64,000 nt of DNA from Halarcobacter bivalviorum (GTDB taxonomy: Bacteria; Campylobacterota; Campylobacteria; Campylobacterales; Arcobacteraceae). Below the pieces are notes generated by a model. That model was not told the DNA's origin. It did no database searches and worked only from the letters and a program-made list of their open reading frames with translations. Shown in pieces: positions 16,387-24,832 of the stretch. A program made the translations under genes and the position numbers. The stretch is taken from the NCBI RefSeq assembly GCF_003346815.1, contig NZ_CP031217.1, positions 1,426,001 to 1,490,000 on the forward strand. The letters run 5' to 3'. Position 1 is the first letter of the stretch. Every line of letters begins with the position of its first letter.

Positions 16387-17086
16387 ACTAGAACAACCAC
16401 CAATAAATATTGGTGCTGATATTTCAAATAAATCATTTGAAATGATTAGTGAAGAATTAAAAGATTATAAAAAAATAAATGAGTTTGATGAAGCACAACA
16501 AGAGGTAATAAGTAGACTTATTCATACTACTACTTGTTTTGATGAAGTATTAAACAATATCTACTTTTCAAAAGATGCAATTAAAAAGGTGCAAAAACTA
16601 CTATTAAACAAAGCAAAGATAATAGTTGATGTAAATATGATAAAAGTTGGACTTAGTGACTTTTATTTAAAGCAGTATGAAAATGAAGTTGTATGTTATA
16701 TCAACGAACCATTTACATATGAAATGGCAGAAAAAAACAAAACAACAAGAAGTTATGCAGCTGTAGTTGAGGCTATTAAAAAACATAAAGATGAGCCTTT
16801 AGTACTTGCATGTGGAAATGCCCCTACTTTTATCTATGCTGCAATTAATACGTTAATAGAGCAAAAAGTAGATTTAAACAATGTTGCTTTACTACTATTT
16901 CCAGTTGGCTTTGTAAATGTTGTTGAATCAAAAGCTTATGGTAGAAAGTTCTGTGACCATTTTGATGTAGCAGGGATTATTATGGAAGGAAGATTTGGAA
17001 GTTCTACTATGACAGTAGCAACTCTTCATGCCATCTATAAGCTAATCAAAGATTATGATAAAGATGAGAAATATAATGGAAAATAA
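16376..17086 (+). CDS. cbiC: cobalt-precorrin-8 methylmutase
   Basis: 236 aa. The catalytic His is in SRLIHTTTCFD (about 46-56); the core VVDVNMIKVGLS and GNAPTFIYAAI and the end GRFGSSTMTVATLHAIYKL are family features. It moves the C11 methyl to C12 to give cobyrinate. Start is TTG at 16376, chosen because AAAGGA lies 5 bases upstream; the gene begins inside cbiA. An ATG-started version would lose the conserved N-terminus. Confidence 0.92.
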   Translation: MEFKLEQPPINIGADISNKSFEMISEELKDYKKINEFDEAQQEVISRLIHTTTCFDEVLNNIYFSKDAIKKVQKLLLNKAKIIVDVNMIKVGLSDFYLKQYENEVVCYINEPFTYEMAEKNKTTRSYAAVVEAIKKHKDEPLVLACGNAPTFIYAAINTLIEQKVDLNNVALLLFPVGFVNVVESKAYGRKFCDHFDVAGIIMEGRFGSSTMTVATLHAIYKLIKDYDKDEKYNGK

Positions 17087-17546
17087 AAAAGAAGTACTTT
17101 ACAACACAATGGGTAGTGTTGTAGCAGATGGTTTTACTTGTAAACCAAAACAGTTTGATGCAAATAAACCTATTATGCACTTTAAAACTCAACTTTTTTT
17201 ATGTGATGATGAAAGATGTTCAAAGGCTCACAAAGGAAAAGATGTTGCAGCTACTTTAAGAGAAGTTATAAAAGAGTTAAATCTATCAAAGGGTGAAGAG
17301 AGAATCAAAGTTGTAAGAACTGGTTGTTTTGGAGCTTGTAGATTTAGATCTGTTGCTAATATTTATGAAAATACACAAAGAAATGGATATTTGGAAAATA
17401 ATGCTATTTGGCTTAAAAATGTTCATCAGTATGATAAAGAAAAGTGGGTAAAATTATTTAAAGCATTAAGCAATAATGAAAAACTTGACATGGCTGAATT
17501 TAAAATAGTTCCTATGTCAGAAATGGACACATACAAAAATGATTAA
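17076..17546 (+). CDS. thioredoxin-like [2Fe-2S] ferredoxin in the cobalamin operon
   Basis: About 156 aa. Four cysteines are arranged as in thioredoxin-fold [2Fe-2S] proteins: two in FLCDDERCSKAHKGKD and two in RTGCFGACRFRS. The start is taken as ATG 17076 (MENKKEV), which overlaps the cbiC stop; in-frame ATGs at 17055 and 17064 are alternatives. Its end overlaps cobA by 8 bp. It may feed electrons to a reductive or deoxygenation-free step of corrin ring synthesis, or to corrin adenosylation; this is inferred from position only. Related CbiW/CbiX Fe-S proteins occur in some anaerobic clusters. Confidence 0.75.
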   Translation: MENKKEVLYNTMGSVVADGFTCKPKQFDANKPIMHFKTQLFLCDDERCSKAHKGKDVAATLREVIKELNLSKGEERIKVVRTGCFGACRFRSVANIYENTQRNGYLENNAIWLKNVHQYDKEKWVKLFKALSNNEKLDMAEFKIVPMSEMDTYKND

Positions 17547-18273
17547 AAAAATATATTTAGTTGGTGCAGGACCTGGAGAGTTAGATTTACTTACTCTAAA
17601 AGCTGTAAAGATAATAGAACAAGCAGATGTAATTTTATATGATGCCTTAGTAAATGAAGAGGTTTTCCAGTTCTGTAAAGAAGATTGTCTAAAAGTTAAT
17701 GTAGGAAAAAGAAAAGGTAAACACCTAAAACAACAAGAAGAGATAAATGAGCTTTTAGTTGAGTATGCAAAAACCCATGAAGTTGTTGTAAGACTAAAAG
17801 GTGGAACTCCTTTTGTTTTTGGTCGTGGATATGAAGAAGTTAGAGCTATAAAAGAAGCTGGCTTTGATGTAGAGATAGTATCAGGAGTAAGTTCAACAAC
17901 TTCTGTACCAGAAAGCTTTATGCTACCACTTGTAGATAGAAAATTCAATGACTCATATAGAACTATTACAGGACATGATATTGATGTTTTTAAAAGCATT
18001 GTTAAATCATACCATGATAGAGAAAACCTAATTATTACAATGGGTGTTCACAATATTAAAAATATCGTTGAGTATCTTCTAAGTATTGATTTTCCAAAAG
18101 ACTTACCAATAGCAGTATTAAGTAAGGGAACAACAAATGATTCTTCACAAAAAATATTTACCCTTGATGAGGTAAACAAGCAAAATGAAGAGTTTTTTGA
18201 AGAGTTAAAAAAACTTACTCCAGCGATACTATTTATTGGAAGAACAATTCACGCAATGAAAGAGATTCAATAA
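17539..18273 (+). CDS. cobA: uroporphyrinogen-III C-methyltransferase
   Basis: 244 aa tetrapyrrole methylase. VGAGPGELDLLTLKA (8-22) and VVRLKGGTPFVFGRG (about 85-99) are the SUMT signatures, and RTITGHD follows in the middle. Many SUMTs read GGDPFVFGRG; here Asp is Thr, and the later AGIPLTHR-like segment is strongly changed (SFMLPLVDRKF). It should make precorrin-2 for corrin (and perhaps sirohaem) synthesis. It overlaps the ferredoxin gene and is followed after 6 bp by cbiD. Confidence 0.85.
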   Translation: MIKKIYLVGAGPGELDLLTLKAVKIIEQADVILYDALVNEEVFQFCKEDCLKVNVGKRKGKHLKQQEEINELLVEYAKTHEVVVRLKGGTPFVFGRGYEEVRAIKEAGFDVEIVSGVSSTTSVPESFMLPLVDRKFNDSYRTITGHDIDVFKSIVKSYHDRENLIITMGVHNIKNIVEYLLSIDFPKDLPIAVLSKGTTNDSSQKIFTLDEVNKQNEEFFEELKKLTPAILFIGRTIHAMKEIQ

Positions 18274-18279
18274 TAGCTT

Positions 18280-19305
18280 ATGTCTGAAAAAAAAGTTTTA
18301 AGAAAAGGTTATACAACAGGAACTCACACAGTTGCTGCATTTAGGTCTTGTTTAGATACATTTTTAGTTACAAATTCTCAAACAACAACTAAAACAAATA
18401 AAATAGACAATGATGATTTAGATGTAACAAAAGGGTGTGAAATAGTTGTATGCCTAGATTTTGATATAGAAAACTTTTTATTAAATCCAACTTTTCAAAA
18501 ACCTCAAATTTTTTCTTGTGGAACAAATAGTTTAGAAATATATGCTGGTCTTGGTGTGGGAGTAGTAACAAAAAAGGGACTAAAAATACAAGCCCCCTAT
18601 CCTGCTATAAACCCTGCTCCATTAGAAGCTATGCAAGAGTATTTTGAAATAAAAACAAAAAATAAAGAAGATTTACATTTAAAATGTTGTGTAAGCGTTA
18701 CAAATGGTCAAGAAATAGCCAAACAAACAGCAAACTCAAAAGTTGGAGTACTTGAAGGTATCTCAATACTTGGAACAACAGGAATTGTAAAACCTGTATC
18801 AAGTTCAGCGTATATAGACTCAGTAAAAACTGAAATAGAATTTGCTATACAAAATAACTATGAAACCATCTATTTTACCCTTGGAAACTCTGCTTTTAAA
18901 GTAGCTTGTTCTAAAGCAGATGAAGAGGCAATCATAGAAATAGGAAATTTTGTTTATGATTCAGTTGAACTTGCAACAAAACAAAATGCAAAAGAAGTAA
19001 TCTTTTTGTGTGGAATAGGAAAGATGACAAAGGTTTATCAAGGCTTTAAAAATACCCACAATAGATTTGGAGTAATTGACTTTACAAAACTTCAATTAGA
19101 CATAAAAGAGAACCTAGGCTATGAAGTTGATATTGAAGCAACTTTAACAGTAAAAGGTATATCCCAAGAGCTTGAAAAAGTGGGATTACTTGATGCTTTT
19201 TATGAAATGATTACAAAAAAAGCAAACAAACAAATAAAACAATGGTTTAAAACATCAAATGTAAAAGCCATAATATTAGAACAAAAAGAGGTGTTAGGAT
19301 GGTAA
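18280..19305 (+). CDS. cbiD: cobalt-precorrin-5B C1-methyltransferase
   Basis: 341 aa. The N-terminal LRKGYTTGTHTVAAFRS is the CbiD entry motif, followed by SVTNGQEIAKQTANSKVGV and GILGTTGIVKPVS-like segments. CbiD is unique to the anaerobic route and methylates C1 after the acetaldehyde-releasing step of CbiG. It is 6 bp after cobA and 4 bp before cbiET. Confidence 0.93.
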   Translation: MSEKKVLRKGYTTGTHTVAAFRSCLDTFLVTNSQTTTKTNKIDNDDLDVTKGCEIVVCLDFDIENFLLNPTFQKPQIFSCGTNSLEIYAGLGVGVVTKKGLKIQAPYPAINPAPLEAMQEYFEIKTKNKEDLHLKCCVSVTNGQEIAKQTANSKVGVLEGISILGTTGIVKPVSSSAYIDSVKTEIEFAIQNNYETIYFTLGNSAFKVACSKADEEAIIEIGNFVYDSVELATKQNAKEVIFLCGIGKMTKVYQGFKNTHNRFGVIDFTKLQLDIKENLGYEVDIEATLTVKGISQELEKVGLLDAFYEMITKKANKQIKQWFKTSNVKAIILEQKEVLGW

Positions 19306-19309
19306 AAAC

Positions 19310-20485
19310 ATGGTAACAATAGCTGGTAATGGTATGGGAGATTATACCTTTACAAATTTAGACTTTGATATTAGCAGGTTTGATAAGATTATCTGTGATT
19401 CAAACTTCAAAGAAGAGGCTTCAAATATTCTAAAACTAAAATATAAAGAAGCAAAAGAGTATCTTTTAGAAAACTATGACAAAGAAGAGATTTTATATGT
19501 AGTTACTGGTTCGCCTCTATTTTTTTCGGCTGGAACAATTATTGCTAAAAACTTGCCAAAAGACAGAGTGAAAATCGTAAATAACACATCTTCTAAGACT
19601 TATATGTGCGAGAAACTTTTTATTAGTGAAACTGAAATTGATGTAGTTTCTTTACATGGAAGAGTTGATTTTGATTTACAAAACTTTTTACAAAATAAAT
19701 ACACATTTGTACTTTGTGATAAGTTTACAATAGCAAGATTAAAATCTGCCCTTTCTTTTTTCAAAGCTAAAAGTATAACTACAACTATAGGTTATAAGCT
19801 AGGATTTGTAGATGAAAAAATAGAAGAGATAAATTTACTTCAGTTTGATGAAAAATCTCTTGATTTATCTCAACCTTTTGTATTACTTATTAAAAAAGAG
19901 TTCGAATCTAAAAATATCATTAGTGAAGATGTAGAGTTTGAAACTGAGCGAGGTATGATTACAAAAAAGTATAAAAGACAACTTACTTTACAAAACCTTG
20001 ATTTAGAACCAAACAATCTTTTATGGGATATTGGTGCAGGAAGTGGTTCTTGTGCAATAGAAGCATACAAAAGATACAAGGTTAAAACAACACTTTTTGA
20101 AAAAAATGAAACAAGAGTAGAGTTTATAAAACATAATCTAACAAATCATTATGTAGTAAATACAAAACTACTAGTTGGTGAAGCTCAAGAACACTTTAAC
20201 AGCTTAGAAGAAATACCACAAAGAATATTTGTAGGTGGTGGTGGAGTTGAAGTTATAAAACAACTTCCAAAGCTTTATGAAAAGTTGGACAAAAAAGGAA
20301 TTATGCTTATAAATGCAATTACTTTAAAACATCTAAACCTAATGTTAACTGTATTAAATGAAGCAAGTATAGAGTATGAAATTCACTCAATCTCCCTTAC
20401 AACTTATAAAGGAAAACTTGATTTAGTAGAACCTGAGAGACAACTATTTCAAATAAAAATAAAAAAACAAGAAGAGGAAAACTGA
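19310..20485 (+). CDS. cbiET: fused precorrin-6B C5,15-methyltransferase/decarboxylase CbiET
   Basis: 391 aa. The N-terminal half (about 1-195) is the tetrapyrrole methylase CbiE (MVTIAGNGMGD, then VVTGSPLFFSAGT). The C-terminal half (about 200-390) is the Rossmann methyltransferase/decarboxylase CbiT with the SAM loop LLWDIGAGSGSCAIEAY. The fusion matches CobL architecture. It adds methyls at C5 and C15 and decarboxylates the C12 acetate. The TGA overlaps the cbiF ATG. Confidence 0.93.
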   Translation: MVTIAGNGMGDYTFTNLDFDISRFDKIICDSNFKEEASNILKLKYKEAKEYLLENYDKEEILYVVTGSPLFFSAGTIIAKNLPKDRVKIVNNTSSKTYMCEKLFISETEIDVVSLHGRVDFDLQNFLQNKYTFVLCDKFTIARLKSALSFFKAKSITTTIGYKLGFVDEKIEEINLLQFDEKSLDLSQPFVLLIKKEFESKNIISEDVEFETERGMITKKYKRQLTLQNLDLEPNNLLWDIGAGSGSCAIEAYKRYKVKTTLFEKNETRVEFIKHNLTNHYVVNTKLLVGEAQEHFNSLEEIPQRIFVGGGGVEVIKQLPKLYEKLDKKGIMLINAITLKHLNLMLTVLNEASIEYEIHSISLTTYKGKLDLVEPERQLFQIKIKKQEEEN

Positions 20486-21228
20486 TGGTATATTTTATAG
20501 GTGCTGGTCCAGGTGACCCAGACTTAGTAACAGTAAAAGCACAAAAGATACTTCAAAAAGCTGATGTAGTTTTATATACAGGTTCACTTGTACCCAAAGA
20601 AGTTCTTTCTTGGTGTAAAGATGAGGCTATCATAGAAGACTCTCAAGGAATGAAATATCCAGAGATATTTGCTTTTTTAGAAAAATACAAAGATAAAGTA
20701 ATAGCAAGAGTTCATACAGGGGACCCATCTATTTATTCGACTATTGCAAAGCAAATAGAATTCTTACAAGAGCAAAATATAAAATATGAAGTTATACCAG
20801 GTATCACGGCAGCTTTTGGTGCTGCTGCTAGTCTTGGGATAGAATACACTATTCCAGGAGTTTCTCAAACAATTATTTTATCTCGTGTTGAAGGAAAAAC
20901 TCCAAACCCTGAAAAATTAGAGAATATACTTGCTTGTAAAAACTCATCTTTAGTATTTTATCTATCAATTTTACTTCTTAAAAAATTAAAGAAAAAAGCT
21001 CTTGAAATGGGATATTCACCAGATACTCCTTGTTGGGTAGTTGAAAAAGCCACTTGGAAAGAAGAACAAATTTTCAAAGGAACAATTTCTGATATTGAAA
21101 ATCAAGTTTCACATATAAATGGTGTAGCTTTAATTCTATTTGGAGACTTTCTAAAGCAAGAAGAGACAGAGGAATCACATCTTTATGTTAAACCACTTGT
21201 AAAAGAGTTAAAGGGAAAAAATGAGTAA
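20485..21228 (+). CDS. cbiF: cobalt-precorrin-4 C11-methyltransferase
   Basis: 247 aa. FIGAGPGDPDLVTVKAQ (4-20), VLYTGSLVP, RVHTGDPSIYSTI and VIPGITAAFGAAASLG are the CbiF/CobM motifs. All expected SAM and substrate loops are intact. It methylates C11. It overlaps cbiET by one base and cbiG by 8 bases. Confidence 0.94.
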   Translation: MVYFIGAGPGDPDLVTVKAQKILQKADVVLYTGSLVPKEVLSWCKDEAIIEDSQGMKYPEIFAFLEKYKDKVIARVHTGDPSIYSTIAKQIEFLQEQNIKYEVIPGITAAFGAAASLGIEYTIPGVSQTIILSRVEGKTPNPEKLENILACKNSSLVFYLSILLLKKLKKKALEMGYSPDTPCWVVEKATWKEEQIFKGTISDIENQVSHINGVALILFGDFLKQEETEESHLYVKPLVKELKGKNE

Positions 21229-22237
21229 ATTAAAAATAGCTCTTGTCTCTATAAATCAACCAAGCCTTGACTCAGCTTCAAGATTAGTAGACTATTTAAA
21301 AGATTATGAAGTAGTAATTTATGGAAAAAAAGATTTAGAACACTCTTTAAACAACTTTAAAACTTATGAAAAAATAGATACTGTTTTAGAAGATGGTTGG
21401 AAAAAATATGATGCAATAATTTGTATCTTAGCTATGGGAATTGTTGTTAGAAAGATTGCACCTCTACTTGAAAGCAAAGCAACAGACCCAGCTATTATAG
21501 TTATGAGTATGGATTTAACAAAAATCATTCCACTTCTAAGTGGGCATATTGGTGGAGCAAATGAATTAAGTGAAATTATTGCTTCAAGATTACCAAACTG
21601 CATGAACTTTGTATCAACAGCAACAGACCAAACAAATACTTTTGCTTTTGATATGTTTGCAAAGAAAAACAGTTTTGAAATAGAAAACCTAAAATGTTTA
21701 GCAAAAATCTCAAACTCCCTTCTAAACAAAAAAGAAGTAGAAGTTAAAACTTATGAGAGTATTTTTGAAACAATTTCTAATAAAACAAATCTAAAAAGAG
21801 TAGATGAATCATCAAATGAGCTTTGCGTAAATATAACTCCATTTTCAGATGAGAATTTAACCTTAAAACCTAAAGTATATTTAGGTATTGGTTGTAATAG
21901 AGGAACTTCTTTTGAAGATATTGAAGAAGCTTTTTTTTGGTTTTTAAAAAAGTATGCTCTAAAGAAAGAGCAAATAGAAAACATAGCTTCCTTTGAAGCA
22001 AAAGCAGATGAAAAAGGACTTTTAGAGTTTGCAAAAAAATACAGTTTTGATATTAAATTTTATAATGAAAAAGAGATAAATTCCCTTGAAAAAGAGTTTA
22101 GTCCTTCACAAGCTACAAAGTTTTTTGGACTAAAAGGAGTGGCAGAGCCCTCTTCTATTTTGATTTCAAAATATAAAGAGTTAATAATTAAAAAAGAAGT
22201 TATCTTCAAAAAAATCACAATTGCAGCAGCAGTATAA
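21221..22237 (+). CDS. cbiG: cobalt-precorrin-5A hydrolase
   Basis: 338 aa with the three CbiG parts: an N-terminal domain with ILAMGIVVRKIAPLL, a central domain with PLLSGHIGGANELSE, and a C-terminal domain with LGIGCNRGTSFEDIEEAF. CbiG opens the delta-lactone of cobalt-precorrin-5A and releases acetaldehyde, a step found only in the anaerobic pathway. It starts inside the end of cbiF. Confidence 0.93.
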   Translation: MSKLKIALVSINQPSLDSASRLVDYLKDYEVVIYGKKDLEHSLNNFKTYEKIDTVLEDGWKKYDAIICILAMGIVVRKIAPLLESKATDPAIIVMSMDLTKIIPLLSGHIGGANELSEIIASRLPNCMNFVSTATDQTNTFAFDMFAKKNSFEIENLKCLAKISNSLLNKKEVEVKTYESIFETISNKTNLKRVDESSNELCVNITPFSDENLTLKPKVYLGIGCNRGTSFEDIEEAFFWFLKKYALKKEQIENIASFEAKADEKGLLEFAKKYSFDIKFYNEKEINSLEKEFSPSQATKFFGLKGVAEPSSILISKYKELIIKKEVIFKKITIAAAV

Positions 22238-22251
22238 AAAAGGAAAATAAA

Positions 22252-23043
22252 ATGGCAAAAAAATTATATATAGTTAGTTCAGGAGCTGGTGGAACATCAT
22301 ATATCACACCAGAAGCAAGAAAAGCTTTAGAAACTTGCGAAGTTGTAGTTTCATATAGTAAATATGCAAGAGAATTAAAAGAGTTAATTGAAGGAAAAGA
22401 GCTATTTACATCTGGAATGACACATGAAATAGAGAGATGTAACCAAGCAATTCAATATGCAAGTGAAGGAAAAACAACTTGTATTGTTTCAAATGGAGAT
22501 GCAAATGTTTATGGAATGGCTACTTTAATTGTAGAAATTATAGATGAAAAAAACCTATGGGATGAAATCGAACTTATCTCACTTCCTGGAGTTACTTCAT
22601 TCTTGGCAGCAGCAGCTAAAGTTGGTGCTCCTGTATCACAAGATTTTTCTATTATCTCTTTATCAGATAGGCTTACAGATATAGATTTAATTGATAAAAG
22701 AGTAAAAGCAGCACTTGATTGTGACTTTGTTTTAGGTATCTATAATCCAAAATCTAAAAAGAGAATTCTTCCTTATCAAAATTTCTTAAGAGCTTTAGAA
22801 AATGGATATCAAGATAGAATAGCAATTATTGCTTCACATGTAGGGAGAGATGAAAAAGAGAAAATCACTATAACTACTGCTCAAGATTTAATAGACCAAG
22901 ATATTGAGCATCCAGCTGTTTCTATGTCAACACTTATTATAATTTGCAATTCTAATTCAAAACTAACTAAAAATGGAAAAGTTTTAACACCAAGAGGGTA
23001 TTTAAATAAATATGAACTTGATGGCGAACTAAAAAATAAATAA
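22252..23043 (+). CDS. cbiH: cobalt-precorrin-3 C17-methyltransferase
   Basis: 263 aa tetrapyrrole methylase. YIVSSGAGGTSYITPEARKA near the start is a variant of the usual VGxGPG loop; TCIVSNGDANVYGMA and SLPGVTSFLAAAAKVGAP and FVLGIYNPKSKKR are typical of CbiH/CobJ. It methylates C17 with ring contraction. A ribosome site (AAGGAAAA) precedes the ATG, 14 bp after cbiG. Confidence 0.92.
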   Translation: MAKKLYIVSSGAGGTSYITPEARKALETCEVVVSYSKYARELKELIEGKELFTSGMTHEIERCNQAIQYASEGKTTCIVSNGDANVYGMATLIVEIIDEKNLWDEIELISLPGVTSFLAAAAKVGAPVSQDFSIISLSDRLTDIDLIDKRVKAALDCDFVLGIYNPKSKKRILPYQNFLRALENGYQDRIAIIASHVGRDEKEKITITTAQDLIDQDIEHPAVSMSTLIIICNSNSKLTKNGKVLTPRGYLNKYELDGELKNK

Positions 23044-23060
23044 GTTAAAAGAGGCAATAA

Positions 23061-23810
23061 ATGCAAATAGCGATTTTATCTGATATTCATTCAAATATTT
23101 ATGCTTTACAAGAAGTTATAAAAGATATTAAAAATAGAGATATTGAAGTAGTTTTAAATCTTGGAGATATGTTTTATGGACCAATAGAACCAAAAGCTAC
23201 ATATGAAATAATAAGAGAAAACAAATTTATAAATATTTGTGGAAATCAGGATAGAGAAATCCTTGAAGCAAGTTTAGATCAACTAGAAAAAAACCCTACT
23301 TTACGATATACCTATGAAAACTTAGGAGAAGAGGTTTTATATTGGATTCAAGACTTACAATTTGAAAAAATCATTGGTGGAACATATTATATGATTCATG
23401 GAACTTACTTTGATGATAGCCAATATCTATTAGAAGATATTTCAAATGGCGAAGTAACGTTAAGAAGAGATGAAGAGATTATAAAACTAACAGATAATAT
23501 TGAAACACCTTTTATCTTTTGTGGGCACTCTCATTTGCCTAGAGTTCATAAGTTAAACACTGGACAAATAGTTATTAATCCAGGTTCTGTAGGACTTCAA
23601 GCATATGAGGATGAGTTTCCCATAAAACACAAGATGCAAAACCATACTCCAGATGCTGCATATACCATTTTAACAGTTGAAGAGAATCAATATAGTATTG
23701 AACAAGTAAGAGTTGCTTATGATTATGAAAAAGCAGCAAAAAAAGCAGAAGATAATAGAAGACCTGATTGGGCATATGCCTTAAGAACTGGTAAGGTTTT
23801 AGAAAAGTAA
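23061..23810 (+). CDS. calcineurin-like metallophosphoesterase in the cobalamin operon
   Basis: 249 aa. The dinuclear-metal motifs are complete: DIHSN (8-12), GDMF, GNQD, and FCGHSHLPRVH (about 155-165). It belongs with the YfcE/MJ0936-like phosphodiesterases. It lies between cbiH (17 bp) and cobD (1-bp overlap), so it is an operon member. A dedicated phosphatase CobC is already encoded at 7756, so its substrate is unclear; a nucleotide-loop phosphate intermediate is one possibility. Confidence 0.85.
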   Translation: MQIAILSDIHSNIYALQEVIKDIKNRDIEVVLNLGDMFYGPIEPKATYEIIRENKFINICGNQDREILEASLDQLEKNPTLRYTYENLGEEVLYWIQDLQFEKIIGGTYYMIHGTYFDDSQYLLEDISNGEVTLRRDEEIIKLTDNIETPFIFCGHSHLPRVHKLNTGQIVINPGSVGLQAYEDEFPIKHKMQNHTPDAAYTILTVEENQYSIEQVRVAYDYEKAAKKAEDNRRPDWAYALRTGKVLEK

Positions 23811-24832
23811 TGAAAGAATTTCAGCATGGTGGAGATGTAAAAAGTTTTGCCCGTAAAGCAAAATGTCAAGTTAAAGAGGTAATTGATTTATCTTCAAATA
23901 TAAACTTTTTAAAACCAAAACTTGATATTGATTTTAATAGTTTGGATATATCTTCATATCCAAATTATGACAAACTTTATAAAGCTATTTCAAAACATTA
24001 CAACGTAATGAAATCACAAATTGAACTATACAATGGTGGTAGTTCTGCTATTTTTAAACTTTTTGAAAATCTAAAACTAAAACATTGTACTATTTACTCT
24101 CCTGCATACCTAGAATACAAGAAAGCTGCACAAAATTTTGGATATGAAATTGAATTAATTAATAGATTTAAAGATATGAAAAAAGAGGTAAAAAAAGGTT
24201 CTTTTGTAATATTTGTAAACCCTTCAACCCCTGATGCAAAATGTTATAACATAAATGAACTACTAAATTTTTGGATAAAAAAAGAGTGTACTATTTTAAT
24301 AGATGAAAGCTTTTTAGAGTTTACAGATTATGAATCAACTACAAAATATTTAGGAAAGTATGACAAACTTTATATTCTAAAATCTATGACAAAGTTTTAT
24401 TCATCTGCTGGGATTAGAGTTGGTACTATTATCTCATCAAAAGAGAATATCATAAAATTAAGAGAAAAAGAACCTATGTGGAAAATCTCTACTTTCGATA
24501 TGAACTATTTAATAGAGGTTTTAAAGTATAAAAAGTTCTACAAAAAAGCAAAAAAAAGAAATAAAGAGAATTTAAAACTACTATGCTCTACTCTTGAAAA
24601 ACATTCCTTTATCAAAATGATACATCAAAGTGAAGCTAACTATATTTTAGTAAAACTAAAAGATATAAAAGCAAAAGAACTTCAAGAAAAATTATTACCT
24701 TATAAAATTATGATAAGAGATTGTTCTAACTTTGATTTTTTAGGAAAGAAGCATATAAGAATTGCTGTAAAAAGTAAAAAAAGTATTGAACTTCTAAATA
24801 AAGCCTTTGAAGATATAGCAAAATGTATTTAG
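23810..24832 (+). CDS. cobD: L-threonine-O-3-phosphate decarboxylase
   Basis: 340 aa, fold-type I PLP enzyme of the histidinol-phosphate aminotransferase-like group. The PLP lysine is in LKSMTKFYSSAGIRVG (about 190-205); LYNGGSSAIFKLF and VNPSTPDAKCY mark the cofactor site. N-terminal HGGDV is typical of CobD. It yields aminopropanol phosphate, the linker between ring and nucleotide loop. Its start overlaps the phosphoesterase and its end overlaps cbiB by 10 bp, the enzyme that uses its product. Confidence 0.9.
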   Translation: MKEFQHGGDVKSFARKAKCQVKEVIDLSSNINFLKPKLDIDFNSLDISSYPNYDKLYKAISKHYNVMKSQIELYNGGSSAIFKLFENLKLKHCTIYSPAYLEYKKAAQNFGYEIELINRFKDMKKEVKKGSFVIFVNPSTPDAKCYNINELLNFWIKKECTILIDESFLEFTDYESTTKYLGKYDKLYILKSMTKFYSSAGIRVGTIISSKENIIKLREKEPMWKISTFDMNYLIEVLKYKKFYKKAKKRNKENLKLLCSTLEKHSFIKMIHQSEANYILVKLKDIKAKELQEKLLPYKIMIRDCSNFDFLGKKHIRIAVKSKKSIELLNKAFEDIAKCI

